Part shown: positions 1 through 7,846 of the stretch, in pieces
Layout: every line of letters begins with the position of its first letter
Position numbering within the stretch: the stretch's first letter is position 1
Position numbers and translations under genes: made by a program
NCBI GenBank assembly: GCA_024279115.1
Contig: JAJRRW010000002.1
Coordinates: forward strand, 1 to 39,201
Length of the DNA stretch: 39,201 bases
Direction: 5' to 3'
DNA from: Alphaproteobacteria bacterium
GTDB lineage: Bacteria > Pseudomonadota > Alphaproteobacteria > Rhizobiales > JAKIUO01
The notes under the pieces: generated by a model
Seen by the model: the letters and a program-made list of their open reading frames with translations, nothing else
The model's database searches: none
What the model was told of the DNA's origin: nothing

Positions 1-181
1 CGGGAGGCAAGCGTGACCACGCGCCGCGCTGTAGCGCGCCACATCGGAGGCCCGCCGTAGGCGGAACAGCCGCGAGATAAAACAAAAACTCCGACCACCG
101 GGAGGCAAGCGCGACTGCGCGCCGCGCTGTAGCGCGCCACATCGGAGGCCACGCGTCAGCGTGAATAGCCGCGAGATCAAA
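1..181. repeat. Two tandem copies (period 98 bp) of a structured intergenic repeat, each with three short hairpins
   Basis: Copies start at 1 and 99: cgggaggcaagcg...gccgcgctgtagcgcgccacatcggaggc...agccgcgagat. Hairpins at 11-22, 25-38, 52-64 and at 109-120, 123-136, 150-163. The array may continue left of the window. Confidence 0.85.
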
Positions 182-757
182 CTATTGAACAAGCACGAGT
201 TGCCGGCCACTCATCTCGAAGCGCTCTAGACGACCGATAAAGCTCATGCCCAGCAAGGAAATATGCAAGGCCCCTTCTTCGTGTACGAAGGCTTTGACAT
301 TTTTGACTTCGATATCGCCGATCTGAATGGATTGCAGCATCACGGGCGCAACTTTGGTGACACCATTGGCGGTCCGCGCTCGCCCGGTATATTTCAGGTC
401 GTCGGTCAGCCCCAGACTGTCAGCATCCTCAAATCTCAATGCCACATAGGTTGCCCCGGTGTCGGCGATCAGCTTGATGCGGCTATCATTGATATTGGCA
501 TTGACTTCGAAATGACCGGTGCGCCCAGCCTGCAGGACAACGCGACCATAACCGCTGTCGTCTTGTTGCGGGAGCAATTGATCTTGCTGCGCGGCTTCAA
601 CGGCAAGCTCGCGGGCTTGTTGCTGCTGGTCGGCGCGGCCCTCAAGAAAAGCCCCGATCCGCTCATCCAGATAAAAGAAGCCGGCAAAGGCAATAACAAA
701 CACAGACAACCACAACAAGGCTTCGCCTAGAGTGTTGCGCAATCCGCTGGTCATCAA
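182..757 (-). CDS. Retropepsin-like clan AA aspartic protease (TIGR02281-type), membrane anchored
   Basis: 191 aa ORF, N-terminal TM segment, active-site motif ADTGATYVAL and C-terminal LLGMSFIGRL, typical of the alphaproteobacterial TIGR02281 family. Confidence 0.85.
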   Translation of the reverse strand: MMTSGLRNTLGEALLWLSVFVIAFAGFFYLDERIGAFLEGRADQQQQARELAVEAAQQDQLLPQQDDSGYGRVVLQAGRTGHFEVNANINDSRIKLIADTGATYVALRFEDADSLGLTDDLKYTGRARTANGVTKVAPVMLQSIQIGDIEVKNVKAFVHEEGALHISLLGMSFIGRLERFEMSGRQLVLVQ

Positions 758-866
758 GATCTCCTGTTCGGGCAGCTGGTTGGAATATCAGGATATATAA
801 TATTCAAAAAGCCTGCCAAATTGCCAGTCATGTCGGTCAAAACAGTGAGTGTCGTTAATTTTGCAT

Positions 867-1571
867 TTATCGCCGCAAGATCAAAACACCGTTCTTGACC
901 TCATAAGAGCGCAAACGGCTTAAGAAACTCATACCGAGCAGGCTTTGTGACAAGGCACCTGGCCGCGAGATATGGGCTTGCATATTGCTTGCGCCGATAT
1001 CGCCGATTGATATGGCCTGCAATCGAACCATGGCCACCATGGCCTGACCATTGGCCGTATTGACGGGAACAGAATAAGATAATCGCGACATATCGATCCC
1101 GGCACGGCGCGCATCTTGCGGGGTTAACACAATGCCACTGGCCCCGGTATCCACCATCATTTCGATGGGGGCGCCATTGACCCGCACGCGCGTCACATAA
1201 TGGCCGTTGATCCGCCTTGGTATCTCGACGACACTTTCGCCCTCGCTATTGCGATAGCTCATATTGACCAGCCCTGGCATCAGCTCGCCGACCACGCGGC
1301 GCGCCACAGTTTCGAACTCAAACCGAAAACTGTAAACGGTGACCAGCGCCAGCGCGATGGCCAGCCAGATGGCAATATCCTTGATCATCCGCGAGCCCTG
1401 CCCCCGATACGACATCAAGGTGCCGCCACCAATGAAAATCAGCAACACGATGCCGGTCATGATCCCCGCAAATTCACCCTGCTCCAGTCCCGCAATCGTG
1501 CCGCCATCTCCGCGCAGCATCAAAACGATTGCCGCGATAACCAGAAGGATAATACCAAGCCAGGCTGTCAT
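867..1571 (-). CDS. Retropepsin-like clan AA aspartic protease (TIGR02281-type), second paralog
   Basis: 234 aa ORF, several TM segments then VDTGASGIVL and LLGMSFLSRL motifs. Confidence 0.87.
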   Translation of the reverse strand: MTAWLGIILLVIAAIVLMLRGDGGTIAGLEQGEFAGIMTGIVLLIFIGGGTLMSYRGQGSRMIKDIAIWLAIALALVTVYSFRFEFETVARRVVGELMPGLVNMSYRNSEGESVVEIPRRINGHYVTRVRVNGAPIEMMVDTGASGIVLTPQDARRAGIDMSRLSYSVPVNTANGQAMVAMVRLQAISIGDIGASNMQAHISRPGALSQSLLGMSFLSRLRSYEVKNGVLILRR

Positions 1572-1842
1572 AAAGATGATCCCGTTTCATTTTCAAATGG
1601 CTTTTTCGCGCGTCTTGTCCAAAATGCACCGCGCGCGCAAACCGATTGAACGCCAGAATAGGCTGATAAAGCGGTATTGTTAAGATCAGGACAAAAAAGT
1701 CCTCGCGGCATTTTGAGCGCACATAACGTCGCTGACCGGGCCTGACCCAAAATCCAGAGCAATATGAAACAATCTCACCTATTCGCCCTGGCCCAAGGGC
1801 AAGCCCGGAGAGCCGGGATCTGGCGCTTGCGAGACCAAACAC

Positions 1843-3531
1843 TCAAGCCATCGACGACACGCCTCTCTGGGAGGTCTCATTTGTGACTGGCTTTTGGGCC
1901 AATTGCTGTAGCGAAACTTGCTCTTCATCCACTGTCGAGGGCTGATCAACCTGGTGTGGAACAGCTTGTAACAAGTCAGGCTGAATTTGCGGCATGACCT
2001 GTAGCACGCGGGATTTGGGGAACATGGCAATGACTTCGGTGCCTTCGCGCATTTTCGTCTTGAGCTCAAACAAGCCGCCATGCAGCGTGATCAGCCCCTT
2101 GACGATCGGAATACCCAGCCCCGTGCCACCTTCGGCATTTTCATGAGCCAGCGAGCCTTGGCCAAACGACGACAAAACGCGCGGCAGCTCCTCTTGGGGG
2201 ATGCCCGGTCCGTTGTCCTTGATACTAAGATACTGACCATTATTACTGGTACGCCCCGCTGTAACGGTGATGGTGCCACCATTTGGCGTGAACTTGACAG
2301 CATTTGACAACAGGTTGAGCGCGATCTGCCGGATAGCACGTTCATCAGCCCACAAGCGCTCCAGACCCGCTTGATAATTCTGCACGATGGTCAGACTTTT
2401 GGCATCAGCGCGCATTTTGACGAGATGACAACAATCTTCAAGCACCTGCGACAACTGGATGGCTTCTTCATTGAGATCATATTTTCCTGCCTCAATCCGG
2501 GTGATATCGAGAATCTCATTGATGAGGTTTAAAAGATGCTGGCCGCTGGTATGAATATCATTCGAATAGCCTTTGTAGGCGGTGACTTGATGCGGCCCCA
2601 TCATCTCGTCCTTCATCATTTCGGAAAAACCGATAATAGCGTTCAAGGGCGTGCGCAACTCATGGCTCATGGTGGCCAGAAATCGCGATTTAGCCAGATT
2701 GGCCGCCTCGGCGCGGCGGCGCCCCTCTTCTGACACCGAGTGAGACTGTTCAAGTTCGGCGATCAGACTGTCTTTTTCGGTACGCAACATCAAGGTCGTC
2801 AATGTATTGGCGTGCAGATGCGACATCAGATAGATAAAAAAGATATAGGTACCAACGGCCATGCTGGCCATGGCCCAGTAAAACGGCGTGTTCAGATACC
2901 AAAAACGCGCAAACAGAGCGAGAATGACTGGCAGCGTCCCCACATAGACAATGCTAAGCGCCGCATTGGCCAGCATCATGCGCAGTGAGGTAACGATGCT
3001 CAAGGTCACAAAAACAAACATGTGAGCGCGATGGTCGCCAGAGGACAGGCCAAACAGCGCCACGGCTCCCCAGCTCAAACCGTGTAAAAACTCGGCCGTC
3101 ATGATCTTGGTGCGCCAGACATGCCCCTTGATCTCCTTGCGAGGCAATTTGATCAGGCGATGACACAGCAAAATCAGAATGAGCGAGATGACGAACAGGG
3201 CCCCCAGCCAGATGCTGACATGATGCATCGGCGTCCACGCCAGACTGGCAAGCGCGACAATCGAGGCAATCACCGGCAGAATAATAGACGCCTTGATGCT
3301 GTTTTGTGCAAATAAATAGAGCAATTCATGCTCGAATTCGGGGCGTCCATCTGTGCGGTGCGTGAGTTTTTCTCGCGCCTCGCGCACACTTGCATCAAGC
3401 CGCTTCACATTTCGAGGGCTTCGTCGCCGCGAATTTCCATTGCCGGCCTCATAGGATCCGGGTTCAAATTCTTGATTCATGGGTCTCGCGTCCTGGCTCG
3501 TCCTATTGGCAAATACATACTCAAGGAACAT
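1843..3531 (-). CDS. Membrane sensor histidine kinase (HisKA/HATPase)
   Basis: H-box FLATMSHELRTPLNAIIGFSEMM, N-box LNLLSNAVKFTPNGG, G-boxes DNGPGIP and GGTGLGIPIVKGL; several N-terminal TM helices. An internal Met (MNQEFEPGS) may be the true start. Confidence 0.92.
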   Translation of the reverse strand: MFLEYVFANRTSQDARPMNQEFEPGSYEAGNGNSRRRSPRNVKRLDASVREAREKLTHRTDGRPEFEHELLYLFAQNSIKASIILPVIASIVALASLAWTPMHHVSIWLGALFVISLILILLCHRLIKLPRKEIKGHVWRTKIMTAEFLHGLSWGAVALFGLSSGDHRAHMFVFVTLSIVTSLRMMLANAALSIVYVGTLPVILALFARFWYLNTPFYWAMASMAVGTYIFFIYLMSHLHANTLTTLMLRTEKDSLIAELEQSHSVSEEGRRRAEAANLAKSRFLATMSHELRTPLNAIIGFSEMMKDEMMGPHQVTAYKGYSNDIHTSGQHLLNLINEILDITRIEAGKYDLNEEAIQLSQVLEDCCHLVKMRADAKSLTIVQNYQAGLERLWADERAIRQIALNLLSNAVKFTPNGGTITVTAGRTSNNGQYLSIKDNGPGIPQEELPRVLSSFGQGSLAHENAEGGTGLGIPIVKGLITLHGGLFELKTKMREGTEVIAMFPKSRVLQVMPQIQPDLLQAVPHQVDQPSTVDEEQVSLQQLAQKPVTNETSQRGVSSMA

Positions 3532-3682
3532 GCGAGCGGATCAAGCAATCGATCGCTCATAATTTTGACGCAAAACAGGGGTGATTGCACAGCATAGGTT
3601 GGAAGTTCCTAATTTCCCGTATACAGCTATCTCGACCCGCAAAGCTGACGATTATCAATTCACCAGGACCTGAAGCACAAAC

Positions 3683-4201
3683 ATGTCATTGACAAGAAAA
3701 CTAAAACGGCTCTGGCGCAAAACATTTCCCTGGCTTCGGGTCGCCGTGCTCATCGCTCTCATTGCCTATGCCCTTGGCGAAGGCGATGGACCTCCGCGAT
3801 ATGATCTTGCAGGGACGCCGCGATTGGTGGATGGCGACAGCCTGTTTGTCGATGGTCTGGAGATCAGGTTGAAAAATATCGATGCACCAGAAGGGCGGCA
3901 AACTTGCCAGCGAGCCGGAAAAAACTGGCGCTGCGGACAAGAGGCGACACGGCGCCTGCGCCAGTTGATCAATAAGCAGGCCATCTCGTGCAAGGGCGAC
4001 CAGTATGACAAATATAATCGCCTGCTGGCTCTTTGCTTCGTCAACGGACGCGAACTCAACAAATGGATGGTAGCGCAGGGCTGGGCCGTCGCCTTTGGCG
4101 ATTATCGTGATGAGGAGCGCGCCGCAAAACGGGCCAGAAAAGGCATCTGGGCCAGCCAGTTCCAGCGGCCACGGAGCTGGCGCGCCCAGCAAAGGCGGTA
4201 G
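3683..4201 (+). CDS. Thermonuclease (staphylococcal nuclease-like) family protein
   Basis: 172 aa; TPRLVDGDSLFVDGLEIRLKNIDAPE and YDKYNRLLALCFVNGRELNKWMVAQGWAVAF, typical SNase motifs; N-terminal signal/TM segment. Confidence 0.9.
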   Translation: MSLTRKLKRLWRKTFPWLRVAVLIALIAYALGEGDGPPRYDLAGTPRLVDGDSLFVDGLEIRLKNIDAPEGRQTCQRAGKNWRCGQEATRRLRQLINKQAISCKGDQYDKYNRLLALCFVNGRELNKWMVAQGWAVAFGDYRDEERAAKRARKGIWASQFQRPRSWRAQQRR

Positions 4202-4325
4202 CGAGCAGCAGCGACAGAGGAAAGGAGTGTAAGCGGACCAACAGACTATCAAATGCGGCCCTCTACGATAACCGCTTCCCGGGCTTGCACCAGGATCCAG
4301 AGCAAAGAAAATGACAGATTGCAAC

Positions 4326-4361
4326 TTGCTCCCTGGGCCCCGGGGCAAGCCCGGGGAGCAA
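4326..4361. repeat. REP-like palindrome (TTGCTCC...GGAGCAA)
   Basis: ttgctccctgggccccggggcaagcccggggagcaa forms a hairpin; related GC-rich text at about 1785-1820 and 12416-12475. Confidence 0.5.
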
Positions 4362-4406
4362 AGGGATAGCGATCAGGGAGCGATAAAACCAGCCATCACA
4401 CAACAC

Positions 4407-4453
4407 AAAAAAATCCCCATAAACCACTGCCCGAAGACATGGTTTATGAGGAT
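4407..4453 (-). terminator. Rho-independent terminator of the FadL-like gene, UUCG-capped
   Basis: Minus strand reads ATCCTCATAAACCATGTCTTCGGGCAGTGGTTTATGGGGATTTTTTT: 9-bp perfect CATAAACCA/TGGTTTATG stem, inner C(UUCG)G hairpin, T7 tail. Confidence 0.85.
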
Positions 4454-4555
4454 GAAATGCTTTAGCCGGCTCTCCCCCCGAAGAACCGGCTATGCGTGAG
4501 AAAGAAATGTCGAATTACTTGTTACTTAAATAAGACGACATGTCCTCTTTCTCAC
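4414..4555 (-). ncRNA. Candidate structured 3'UTR / 3'UTR-derived small RNA (three consecutive hairpins)
   Basis: Hairpins at 4496-4555 (10-bp GTGAGAAAGA/TCTTTCTCAC plus ATGTCG/CGACAT), 4464-4491 (AGCCGG/CCGGCT) and 4414-4452 (terminator), immediately after the stop of the minus-strand gene. Confidence 0.5.
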
Positions 4556-4557
4556 TT

Positions 4558-5802
4558 TTACCACTTGCTTCGCAGGCCGATGGAGATGATATCAGCGCTA
4601 TTGTCTACATTGGCATTTATATCAAAAAAATTGGCACTGTCCTGGTCGGCCCCGGTCAGGCTAATATCTGCATCCTTGAAGAAGATATGAGAATAAGCAA
4701 AGTCCAGCGTCATTGATTCGCTCCACTTGTAACTTGCCCCAAAACCAAGCCAAATACGGTCAGAGTCTGGCGTCGAGGGACCTCTTTCAGCGTCTGTCAC
4801 AGGTGATCTTTCAAAACCAATACCCGCACGACCTGTTATTTTCTCACTCATCTTCAATTCTGCGCCAAACGAGACATACCAGCCATCATCCCAATCATAT
4901 TGCACAGAGCCCAGCTTGGCACCAGTTGACGCTTGCTTAAAGACATAATCCTCGAACACGCTCCAATCGGTCCATTCCACATTTGCCATGACGGCAAAAT
5001 TGGGAGTGAGTTCCTGGCGAATACTGGCAGTTACCATTTGAGGCGAGGTATAATCGGCGGTGATATCAACATGTGGCAGAACTCCAGGTACATTTACGTA
5101 TCCCTGCAGAGAATGTTTGACGGCGGAACGATAGCCAATGCCAATATTTGTTCCTGTCGTTTCCGATTTGTAGAGCGCTCCAAGCGTGAAACCAAATCCC
5201 AGATCGTCTGCTACGATTTTCTGATCAACCTTCCCGGGAACATATATCTGATTGATTGTACGCACATACATATATTCGACCTGCAACCCAGCGGCGACTG
5301 AAATCTCAGGTGTGATCTTGTATCCGATGGTCGGCGCTGCGTTAAGTACCAGCAATTTCGAGGCCTGGAAATATTCATCGCCTTGCCATGTATATGGATC
5401 TGCATTCGTTGCCACACCAGCTGGTGCGTTAAAGGACAGCCCGACATAAAAGTCTTTATTCAGCTGATAATTAACATAAGATGCGCCCATCAAAGACAAG
5501 TCATCCTTGGTTATGCCAACCTCACCAGGATTATCCATATTTATTTCGGTGTTCGGGATAATCAGGGAGTAATTCGAAGAGGTATTCGTACCATCCAGCG
5601 CTGTAACCGCAGCGGGGTTCCAATACATCGAGGAGAGGTTTGTGCCAGCGGCGCTATCGGCATATGCGAGCCCGGTCCCGGTCGTCGACTGCTGCCTTAA
5701 AGAAAAACCACCTGCAATTGCAGAGCTCGCAATCACCAAGCTGCTTCCTACAATGACCCCCGATGCGATGTATCCAATAGTGCGCATGTACTTAGTTCCC
5801 AT
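4558..5802 (-). CDS. FadL/OmpP1-family outer membrane protein
   Basis: Signal peptide followed by AGGFSLRQQSTTGTGLAYADSAAG..LSSMYWNPAAVTAL, beta-rich, terminal aromatic/basic residues (LRSKW). Confidence 0.9.
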   Translation of the reverse strand: MGTKYMRTIGYIASGVIVGSSLVIASSAIAGGFSLRQQSTTGTGLAYADSAAGTNLSSMYWNPAAVTALDGTNTSSNYSLIIPNTEINMDNPGEVGITKDDLSLMGASYVNYQLNKDFYVGLSFNAPAGVATNADPYTWQGDEYFQASKLLVLNAAPTIGYKITPEISVAAGLQVEYMYVRTINQIYVPGKVDQKIVADDLGFGFTLGALYKSETTGTNIGIGYRSAVKHSLQGYVNVPGVLPHVDITADYTSPQMVTASIRQELTPNFAVMANVEWTDWSVFEDYVFKQASTGAKLGSVQYDWDDGWYVSFGAELKMSEKITGRAGIGFERSPVTDAERGPSTPDSDRIWLGFGASYKWSESMTLDFAYSHIFFKDADISLTGADQDSANFFDINANVDNSADIISIGLRSKW

Positions 5803-6058
5803 TTTTTCGGTTTTTTAGATGTTGCCCTTGTTTGGGGTACAATAGGCATGATGAAACATGATGCACAATGGCATTTGGTCGAATCTTGTCAAGTTTGTGA
5901 CGAAACTGTGTCCCCCATGTCACAAAGAACGAAAATGAACCAGACTGCTCCATTTGGACGCACCGCCAAGTCTCAAGCTCCGCCCTTGCAAAGTCTCGCT
6001 TTAGCCGCTAGCAAACCCCTATATTCTTTCAGACCCCCAAGTTCAGGATCACACTCCC

Positions 6059-6622
6059 ATGAAAATCAACGGCAATGATATCCGCCCCGGCAACGTCATC
6101 CAGCACAAGGGAGAGCTTTGGTCTGCAGTGAAAATCCAGGCCGTCAAACCTGGCAAGGGTGGTGCTTTTGCGCAGGTCGAATTGAAGAACCTCATCACGG
6201 GTTCCAAGCTCAATGAGCGCTTTCGCGCCACCGAGACCATTGAACGGGTGCGCCTTGATCAAAACGAATATCAATATCTCTACGCGGAAGGCGACATGCT
6301 GGTGTTCATGGACACCACGAGCTATGAGCAGATCGAATTGCAAAAAGAATTCGTGGGAGAGCGTGCCGCCTTTTTACAAGATGGCATGATGGTCAAGGTC
6401 GAAAGCTTTGAAGAAAAGCCCATTGGTGTCGAGCTGCCTGATCAGGTGACGCTTGAGGTCGCCGAGACAGAGGCAGTCGTCAAAGGTCAAACTGCCGCCA
6501 GTTCCTACAAGCCAGCGACGATGGAAAACGGCGTTCGCGTCATGGTCCCCCCCTTCATCAAGCAAGGTGAAAAAATCATCGTGCAAACCAGCGACACCAC
6601 CTATCTGCGGCGCGCCGACTAG
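6059..6622 (+). CDS. efp: Translation elongation factor P
   Basis: 187 aa; [44 protein letters not shown]: canonical EF-P. Confidence 0.97.
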   Translation: MKINGNDIRPGNVIQHKGELWSAVKIQAVKPGKGGAFAQVELKNLITGSKLNERFRATETIERVRLDQNEYQYLYAEGDMLVFMDTTSYEQIELQKEFVGERAAFLQDGMMVKVESFEEKPIGVELPDQVTLEVAETEAVVKGQTAASSYKPATMENGVRVMVPPFIKQGEKIIVQTSDTTYLRRAD

Positions 6623-6784
6623 AGCGGCTTGCATTCACTCGCGGTCAGAAACAGATGAACAGTTTTGCTTCGGTTTCAAGTTAAGAAATGCAGGATATAT
6701 CTGGATATTTTCAAATTTCTTGACGCCGAAAACGGAGCAAAAATGTCAGCTGGAATGATTGCGGGTGAACGCAAATTGCTCTAG
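6619..6784. repeat. 166-bp imperfect palindromic element with CTAGAGC...GCTCTAG termini
   Basis: The left arm ctagagcggcttgcattcactcgcggtca and the reverse complement of the right arm ctagagcaatttgcgttcacccgcaatca align along most of their length. Confidence 0.7.
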
Positions 6785-7164
6785 AGCGCCGTGCGCCCAT
6801 ACCCAATCATCCCGACCGGCCCTTTTGCGCCATCTAAAAGGAAATAATCTCGTCCGTATGGCCAATTTGCCCTGCGTTTCCTCCCCTGCAACTGACCCAA
6901 AACGTCTCTGACATACTGACCGCGCATAAATGCAAGATGCCCTGACAATCTGGCCAATCTCGCTGCCTCGGCCTGTCCAGGATCGAGGGGCGAACTTCCC
7001 CTCAATTCAAGCCACAGGGCCGGGCTTTGTGCTTTCGCCGCCAGTGCTTTTCGGGATTGCCCACAGACTGCCCTGCCCCCTTGAAGCCCCAGCTTTTTCC
7101 CCTCCCTCAACGCCACAAACAGCCTCACCATTGCCAAGACCGCCTCCCGCAAAGCCCGCTCCAC
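6781..7164 (-). CDS. Hypothetical protein
   Basis: 127 aa ORF filling the gap between efp and padR; no motif recognised. Confidence 0.4.
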   Translation of the reverse strand: MERALREAVLAMVRLFVALREGKKLGLQGGRAVCGQSRKALAAKAQSPALWLELRGSSPLDPGQAEAARLARLSGHLAFMRGQYVRDVLGQLQGRKRRANWPYGRDYFLLDGAKGPVGMIGYGRTAL

Positions 7165-7174
7165 CAGTAAAACT

Positions 7175-7220
7175 TTGACGTACGTGTACTTTTCTGCTAT
7201 ATATCATATCTATATATAGC
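7175..7220 (+). promoter_or_regulatory. Putative promoter and PadR operator
   Basis: TTGACG (7175-7180), 17 nt, TATATA (7198-7203); perfect 9-7-9 inverted repeat GCTATATAT-catatct-ATATATAGC (7196-7220) overlaps the -10. Confidence 0.65.
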
Positions 7221-7282
7221 GCGGAAACATATAACATCGACGCCAATGGCGGGTTTACCCCCTCAATTAAAGACCGTTTGAC

Positions 7283-7846
7283 ATGAATATTCGCACCCTT
7301 TGCCTGGGCATTTTACAATTTGACGATGCCACGGGTTATGAAATCAACAAGCTGGTGGCCGATGGCCGCTTCAGCCATTTCATCGAAGCCAGCTATGGCT
7401 CGATCTACCCTGCCTTGACCAAAATGATGCAAGAAAAGCTGGTCACCTGCCGCACCGAAATTCAGCCAGGCAAGCCATCGCGCAAGATTTACGCCATCAC
7501 CCCGGCAGGACAAGAAGAACTTTTTCGCGCCCTTGAAGACACCCCCAGGCCGAACCGCTTCAAATCAGAATTTTTGTTTCTGGGCTTATTTGCCAATATG
7601 TTACCAGCCGATCTGATGGAAAAAGCCTTTACCCATCATGAGAACGAGCTGATGACGCTGGTGGAAGATATGCAGGACCATTGTAATCATTGCGACAATC
7701 CCGGCAGCAAGTTCGCCATTGGCTATGGCATTGCCGCCAACAAGGCGGCCCTTGAATATTTGCGGCAAAACAAACATTTGCTGCTTGAGAGCGACCCAGC
7801 AGAGCCAGTAAGCACCGACGTCACCAAGGAGCCATCTCATGAGTGA
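7283..7846 (+). CDS. PadR family transcriptional regulator
   Basis: CLGILQFDDATGYEINKLV..SYGSIYPALTKMMQEKLVTCRTEIQPGKPSRKIYAITPAGQEEL: PadR winged helix. Confidence 0.92.
   Translation: MNIRTLCLGILQFDDATGYEINKLVADGRFSHFIEASYGSIYPALTKMMQEKLVTCRTEIQPGKPSRKIYAITPAGQEELFRALEDTPRPNRFKSEFLFLGLFANMLPADLMEKAFTHHENELMTLVEDMQDHCNHCDNPGSKFAIGYGIAANKAALEYLRQNKHLLLESDPAEPVSTDVTKEPSHE

Noticed and set aside
1-181. CRISPR array at the left edge
   Set aside because: Repeats are long, imperfect and hairpin-rich with conserved linkers; no short exact repeats separated by unique spacers.
4206-4250. Possible small ORF after the thermonuclease gene
   Set aside because: No start/RBS support and no similarity recognised.
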